A DNA stretch of 64,000 nt from Epiperipatus broadwayi. Its lineage: Eukaryota; Onychophora; Udeonychophora; Euonychophora; Peripatidae. This document shows, piece after piece, positions 60,182 through 64,000 of the stretch (position 1 is its first letter; every line of letters starts with the position of its first letter). Made by a program: the position numbers and the translations under genes. The stretch is taken from positions 1-64,000 of the forward strand of contig JAQFVV010013305.1 of the NCBI GenBank assembly GCA_028023455.1, written 5' to 3'. The notes under the pieces are model-generated. The model saw only the letters and a program-made list of their open reading frames with translations. It was not told where the DNA came from and searched no databases.

Positions 60182-60932
60182 TCAATTCAAATTCCACGAA
60201 TCTCGTATTTTAATGTTAGAAGCTTGTCGATTTATTAAATGCGTTTTATTCCTGTTTATAAAAATTGCCTCTTTAATTTTTCTTTTACTATGGTTTCTCT
60301 CTTCATGAAGAATTTTCACATTTTCAAAATTAAATTTAAATTTATATTTACATGTTTTTTTGTGATCAAAGAAAACTGAAGAAGATATTAAATCACCATT
60401 ATTTTTATTTTTTACACGCTTATATAATAATTCATGTTCCTTCAATCTTTTCTCAATACTGCACCTAGATTCACCTATATATGATAGCATACAATCACAA
60501 AAAATTTGATATATGACATTACTTTTTTGCTTGACAGGTATGACATCCTTAGCATTATTGACTAATTTATTAATATTGTTTGGAATGTAGAATGAAACAT
60601 TAAACACATTCTTATATAAATCCTTAAAAAATTTTACTTGTGGATTTGAAATAAATGGAATAGATATCCATTTTTTATTATTAATCTTCATTTCTTTTAA
60701 ATTATAATAATTTTTTTTTAAATTGACATAAAGTATTGTTTATTTGTTCCATCTTATAACCGACATCAATCAATTCCTTGGAAAATATCTCAATATTTTT
60801 TAGTTTATCACTTTGGTAACGACATAATTTTTCATTCCGAAACAAAAAAGATTTAAAACTTGCCATCTTATGCATCATTGGTACTTTTGATTTACAATTT
60901 ATATATCCTCTTTTTTGCAGTGGCTTAATCAA
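60182..60932 (-). pseudogene. PLE GIY-YIG endonuclease, mirror copy with a frameshift
   Basis: This is the inverted twin of the 231-residue frame. It is read as two frames, 60,932-60,702 (IKPLQKRGYIN ... CQFKKKLL) and 60,691-60,182 (169 codons, beginning MKINNKKWISIPFISN and ending IRDSWNLN). They are separated by a one-base length change in an A/T run near 60,713 (poly-T on +). All nuclease motifs (YQIFCDCMLSYIGESRC, EKRLKEHELLYKR, KIKEAIFI) are kept. Only a few residues differ from the + copy, for example NNG for KKG after KRVKNK. Confidence 0.8.
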
Positions 60933-60997
60933 ATTATAAACTAATAATTAAGCCACTGCAAAAAAGAGGATATATAAATTGTAAATCAAAAGTACCA

Positions 60998-61693
60998 ATG
61001 ATGCATAAGATGGCAAGTTTTAAATCTTTTTTGTTTCGGAATGAAAAATTATGTCGTTACCAAAGTGATAAACTAAAAAATATTGAGATATTTTCCAAGG
61101 AATTGATTGATGTCGGTTATAAGATGGAACAAATAAACAATACTTTATGTCAATTTAAAAAAAATTATTATAATTTAAAAGAAATGAAGATTAATAATAA
61201 AAAATGGATATCTATTTCATTTATTTCAAATCCACAAGTAAAATTTTTTAAGGATTTATATAAGAATGTGTTTAATGTTTCATTCTACGTTCCAAACAAT
61301 ATTAATAAATTAGTCAATAATGCTAAGGATGTCATACCTGTCAAGCAAAAAAGTAATGTCATATATCAAATTTTTTGTGATTGTATGTTATCATATATAG
61401 GTGAATCTAGGTGCAGTATTGAGAAAAGATTGAAGGAACATGAATTATTATATAAGCGTGTAAAAAATAAAAAAAAAGGTGATTTAATATCTTCTTCAGT
61501 TTTCTTTGATCACGAAAAAATATGTAAATATAAATTTAAATTTCATTTTGAAAATGTAAAAATTCTTCATGAAGAGAGAAACCATAGTAAAAGAAAAATT
61601 AAAGAGGCAATTTTTATAAACAGGAATAAAACGCATTTAATAAATCGACAAGCTTCTAACATTAAAATACGAGATTCGTGGAATTTGAATTGA
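60998..61693 (+). CDS. PLE GIY-YIG endonuclease with post-RT linker, intact frame
   Basis: This 231-residue product is open throughout, and the frame continues upstream to the palindrome loop (IKPLQKRGYINCKSKVP). Residues 1-60 are the linker after PLE RT (MASFKSFLFRNEKLC, ELIDVGYKM). Residues 70-120 are a basic spacer. The GIY-YIG nuclease follows: VIYQI 121-125, the PLE-specific C127-x-C129, YIG 133-135, the helix SIEKRLKEH (140-148) with the conserved Arg144, and the C-terminal KIKEAIFI (200-207) carrying the likely metal-binding Glu203. It ends IRDSWNLN, a usual PLE terminus. In complete elements the nuclease nicks target DNA. Here the RT is missing, so it cannot retrotranspose itself, but the nuclease reading frame looks undamaged. 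Confidence 0.8.
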   Translation: MMHKMASFKSFLFRNEKLCRYQSDKLKNIEIFSKELIDVGYKMEQINNTLCQFKKNYYNLKEMKINNKKWISISFISNPQVKFFKDLYKNVFNVSFYVPNNINKLVNNAKDVIPVKQKSNVIYQIFCDCMLSYIGESRCSIEKRLKEHELLYKRVKNKKKGDLISSSVFFDHEKICKYKFKFHFENVKILHEERNHSKRKIKEAIFINRNKTHLINRQASNIKIRDSWNLN

Positions 61694-61834
61694 TGACGTT
61701 TGCTTCCGCTTTTGGTTTTTGAATTTAATGGCAGTTGAGGCAGGTTAGAAAGTAACCGAAAGTACTTCTGCGGATTTTAAGATTGTTTGTAATTGTTTAT
61801 AAACCGTTAAAAATATTATTTCAATTATAATTAC

Positions 61835-62190
61835 AATATTGTTTTTAATTAACGGATATTTTATTTATATATATATAATGCCAGTACATTAGGGTACATT
61901 GGTTTAAACCCCAGAATTTTTACATCAAAATAAATGGGCTTTTCTTTTTTATTAGAAAAGAGAAAAGGGAATTTTAAAATATATTTATAAATGTTTAAAT
62001 TATATAATGAAAATATATGTGGAATCGTACATGGCTATATTATTTTTGTAAAAGAATATATATAAGTTATTCCGGTTTATTAAATTTTGCAAAAAAAGAG
62101 AAAAAGATAAAGCTTATAAAAAAAATTTAAAGTGAAATCTAGTCTAAACACTTGTGATAATGTTCTTAACAAGCAAACTTTTTTTTTTTT
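61835..62190. other. AT-rich intergenic DNA, no gene seen
   Basis: Nothing identified apart from a poly-T run leading into the SINE. Confidence 0.4.
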
Positions 62191-62302
62191 GTCAGGCGTT
62201 GTTAGCCGAGAGGTCATCGCGCCCACCTTGCAAGCAAGTAGTTGGTTGCAGATGGGTGTTCGCGTCCCGGCCAATGCTATGACATATGAAAAAAGGAAAA
62301 AA
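62191..62302 (+). mobile_element. tRNA-derived SINE, copy 3
   Basis: GTCAG-GCGTTGTTAGCCGAGAGGT (A box TAGCCGAGAGG), CACCTTGCAAGCAAG (anticodon arm region), GGTGTTCGCGTCCCGGCC (B-box region), then AATGCTATGACATATG and a long A-rich tail. The head and tail match the SINE at 14.5 kb and the tail matches that at 16.4 kb. Poly-T lies immediately before it. Target duplications are not clear because of the homopolymers. Confidence 0.75.
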
Positions 62303-62639
62303 AAAAAAAAATTATTTTTTTATTAAGTTTTAATTTTTTTAATACTTTTTTTTTTTTAATTATATATTTATGATAATTGCCAAATCATACAATCCAATGA
62401 CATTGTGAAGCAAATTATTCAAGGCTATTTTCAATCAACTGTCATTATTAATATTTTTTTACAGTCATGTTTAATAAGAAAAATATTAGTTTATTACTAG
62501 ATTACCATGAAAATATTTCATTGAAATGATTTAAAAATCAGCTATCTTTATCACAATTATAACATTTACTTTCTTTACATTTAGCTAATACTCCCAGTTT
62601 TCTTACTCTGTTTTTAAGCTTTTTAAGATATTTTGTTTG

Positions 62640-63560
62640 TTTTTAATTTTCATGTTATAAATTTGACATCACAAATGTGCAGTCAATATGAAATCAGTCT
62701 TCCATGACTTCTTTTAATTAATAAAGTGTAAAATCTGATCTAGATTATTCATAAAACCAAAACATGTCTCTTTTTTCAGAGAACATTTCATGAGGATTTA
62801 CTGAAATCTATAATATATATGCTAACTTCTAGGTACTCTTTAGTCATTTTAAGTTATTGAGTGGAGCAGTTAATAATTGTATTGTTTATTTCCTGAAAGC
62901 CGTTTACATTTTCAAGAGCATGAACTTATAACTAGTCTGGAAACATGAAAAGAATTACTAGTCCAATGATTATCCTACCTCTAAATAAAAAGAAAAAAAG
63001 AGCATATATTAAATATAAGCAGAGAAGATTATGAGGTGATTTGTTGATCAGTACTAATTTATATAGGTGACAATTCTCTATAATCTGTAATGAAAGATCT
63101 TCAACATGTATTTATATTATGCAAGAGATATAAGAGATTTTATAACAATAAATGTATCCTCAGATATTCTTTGGAATATAAACTGATTGTTTCCAATTGA
63201 GTGATCATTTGTGGTTAATAATTGTCTTGCAAAGCTAATAATTCAAGGATATGTTCCTAAGAATATCCTAGCCTAACTCTTTTAAATAATGCACTGCAGT
63301 TCCATTTCAAATAGGCAGTCTGAAATTTTATTCATTTCCCTATTTAGAAAATTGGACCAGATTATTTAGCAAAATTTGATCAACATTCAATAAAATTTCT
63401 GATGCAATGGTGACAATTCTTCTCAAATCTTAATCTATAGAATTATGTTTATGAAAAGAATATTGGATGCTGTCTTTGTGATTAAAGTTTTTCTGTATAT
63501 TTTCTATCTTATCCTTTTTTATATAAGTTAAAATCTGTTGTTTATGATTTTTCGGTATAT
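62640..63560 (-). mobile_element. LINE fragment, strongly decayed
   Basis: On the minus strand, 63,420-63,280 gives IASEILLNVDQILLNNLVQF, similar to the finger region of LINE RTs (GIPAELL ... LLxxL). Near 62,930-62,890, VHALENVNGFQE resembles the thumb block seen in the 42, 50 and 58-kb fragments. The order of the two blocks is right for one minus-strand element, but the catalytic YADD motif between them is not recognisable. Confidence 0.4.
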
Positions 63561-64000
63561 CCATTTTAGACTGGGATTTTTGTCTGTTGTTTTTTTTTTA
63601 TCTTGAATGTTATGCAAAACTTTCATAATAGATTTTTGTGATTTTTAATTTTCTTTTCTCTTTTTTTTTTTTGTTGCAATTGTCACACATTTTCTAAAAT
63701 CTTTTCACTTTTTTGTTATAACCAGTATTTTCTTGGATTTATATTTGCTATCTGTCAGTAATTCAACTTGTTCACTTCCATGTTCATAAACTTAAATTAA
63801 TTATCTGATATTAAGAAATTAATACATTTTGATAGCTACATGTAGGATGTTGGATAACTCAAAGTTTACACATATAATTTGGCTTTTTTCCAGATCACAT
63901 TTACTCTATTAAAATTATATTGTTCTACTACTTAGTACTGATTTTGTGAATTCTATCTGGTGACAGTCATTTACTGCCAATAAGATAATAAAAATGCACA
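63561..64000. other. AT-rich DNA at the window end, no gene seen
   Basis: Nothing identified. Confidence 0.4.

Larger units (their letters stand above)
60042..61834. mobile_element. 1.8-kb palindrome of two head-to-head Penelope-like elements (family A)
   Basis: The left arm 60,042-60,929 and right arm 60,947-61,834 (about 888 bp each) are reverse complements with very few differences, separated by a 17-nt loop. Each arm contains the 3' part of a PLE: a post-RT linker, a GIY-YIG nuclease, a stop, and a 3' UTR of about 140 bp (TGATGACGTTTGCTTCCG, GGCAGTTGAGGCAGGTTAG, TATTTTTAACGGTTTATAAA). The RT core is absent from both. The same family forms a second head-to-head pair at 42.9-46.1 kb with a different break. 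The high identity implies a recent origin or arm-to-arm conversion. Confidence 0.9.

Noticed and set aside
1-64000. CRISPR array, prokaryotic operons or rRNA genes
   Set aside because: No regularly spaced short direct repeats with unique spacers, no dense coding and no rRNA-like sequence. All features are eukaryotic.

Overview
The window is strongly A+T-rich (roughly three quarters A+T by eye), gene-poor and full of metazoan-type transposable elements. There are no operons, ribosome-binding sites or dense ORFs. It reads as intergenic DNA from an invertebrate animal with a repeat-rich genome. The mix of Penelope-like elements, an RTE-type LINE, mariner, Tigger, hAT and tRNA-derived SINEs does not fix the phylum. 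An AT-rich mollusc, flatworm, cnidarian or arachnid all remain possible.

Only one conventional host gene is clear: an intronless, full-length SPT4 (transcription elongation factor, SUPT4H1 homologue) at 13,116-13,472 on the + strand. It has a perfect GTCACGTGAC (CLEAR/E-box) palindrome about 255 bp upstream and an AATAAA signal about 150 bp downstream.

Layout. 1-3.6 kb: decayed non-LTR retrotransposon on the minus strand (endonuclease and RT). 3.6-9.3 kb: AT-rich DNA with a 186-bp SPIN-like hAT MITE carrying an exact 8-bp TSD. 9.3-12.05 kb: decayed RTE-type LINE. 12.8-13.6 kb: SPT4. 14.5-16.6 kb: two tRNA-derived SINEs, a foldback repeat, and a SINE held in the loop of a 60-bp inverted repeat. 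17.7-21 kb: a 264-bp tandem repeat, one unit of which is split by a 2.7-kb unclassified transposon while the other keeps the empty site. 22.8-24.3 kb: hAT element with exact 8-bp TSD and a broken transposase. 27-28.1 kb: Tigger and mariner remnants. 28.7-31.6 kb: second, inverted copy of the 2.7-kb transposon. 31.8-34.9 kb: long inverted-repeat element bounded by direct repeats. 35.6-36.4 kb: hairpin repeat. 40.3-41.5 kb: hAT-type element. 42.9-46.1 kb: head-to-head Penelope-like element (PLE) pair, one arm split by a second PLE lineage. 47.5-52.6 kb: hairpin elements, LINE and mariner fragments. 56.8-59.9 kb: foldback pieces, a LINE fragment and a hairpin MITE. 60.04-61.83 kb: near-perfect 1.8-kb PLE palindrome with a 231-codon GIY-YIG ORF. 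62.2 kb: third SINE. 62.6-63.5 kb: LINE fragment.

The most unusual content is (i) two independent head-to-head PLE palindromes, (ii) the unclassified 2.7-kb TG...CA transposon whose ends, 4-bp TSD and empty site can all be read here, and (iii) the SPIN-like element, a family known for horizontal transfer between animals.
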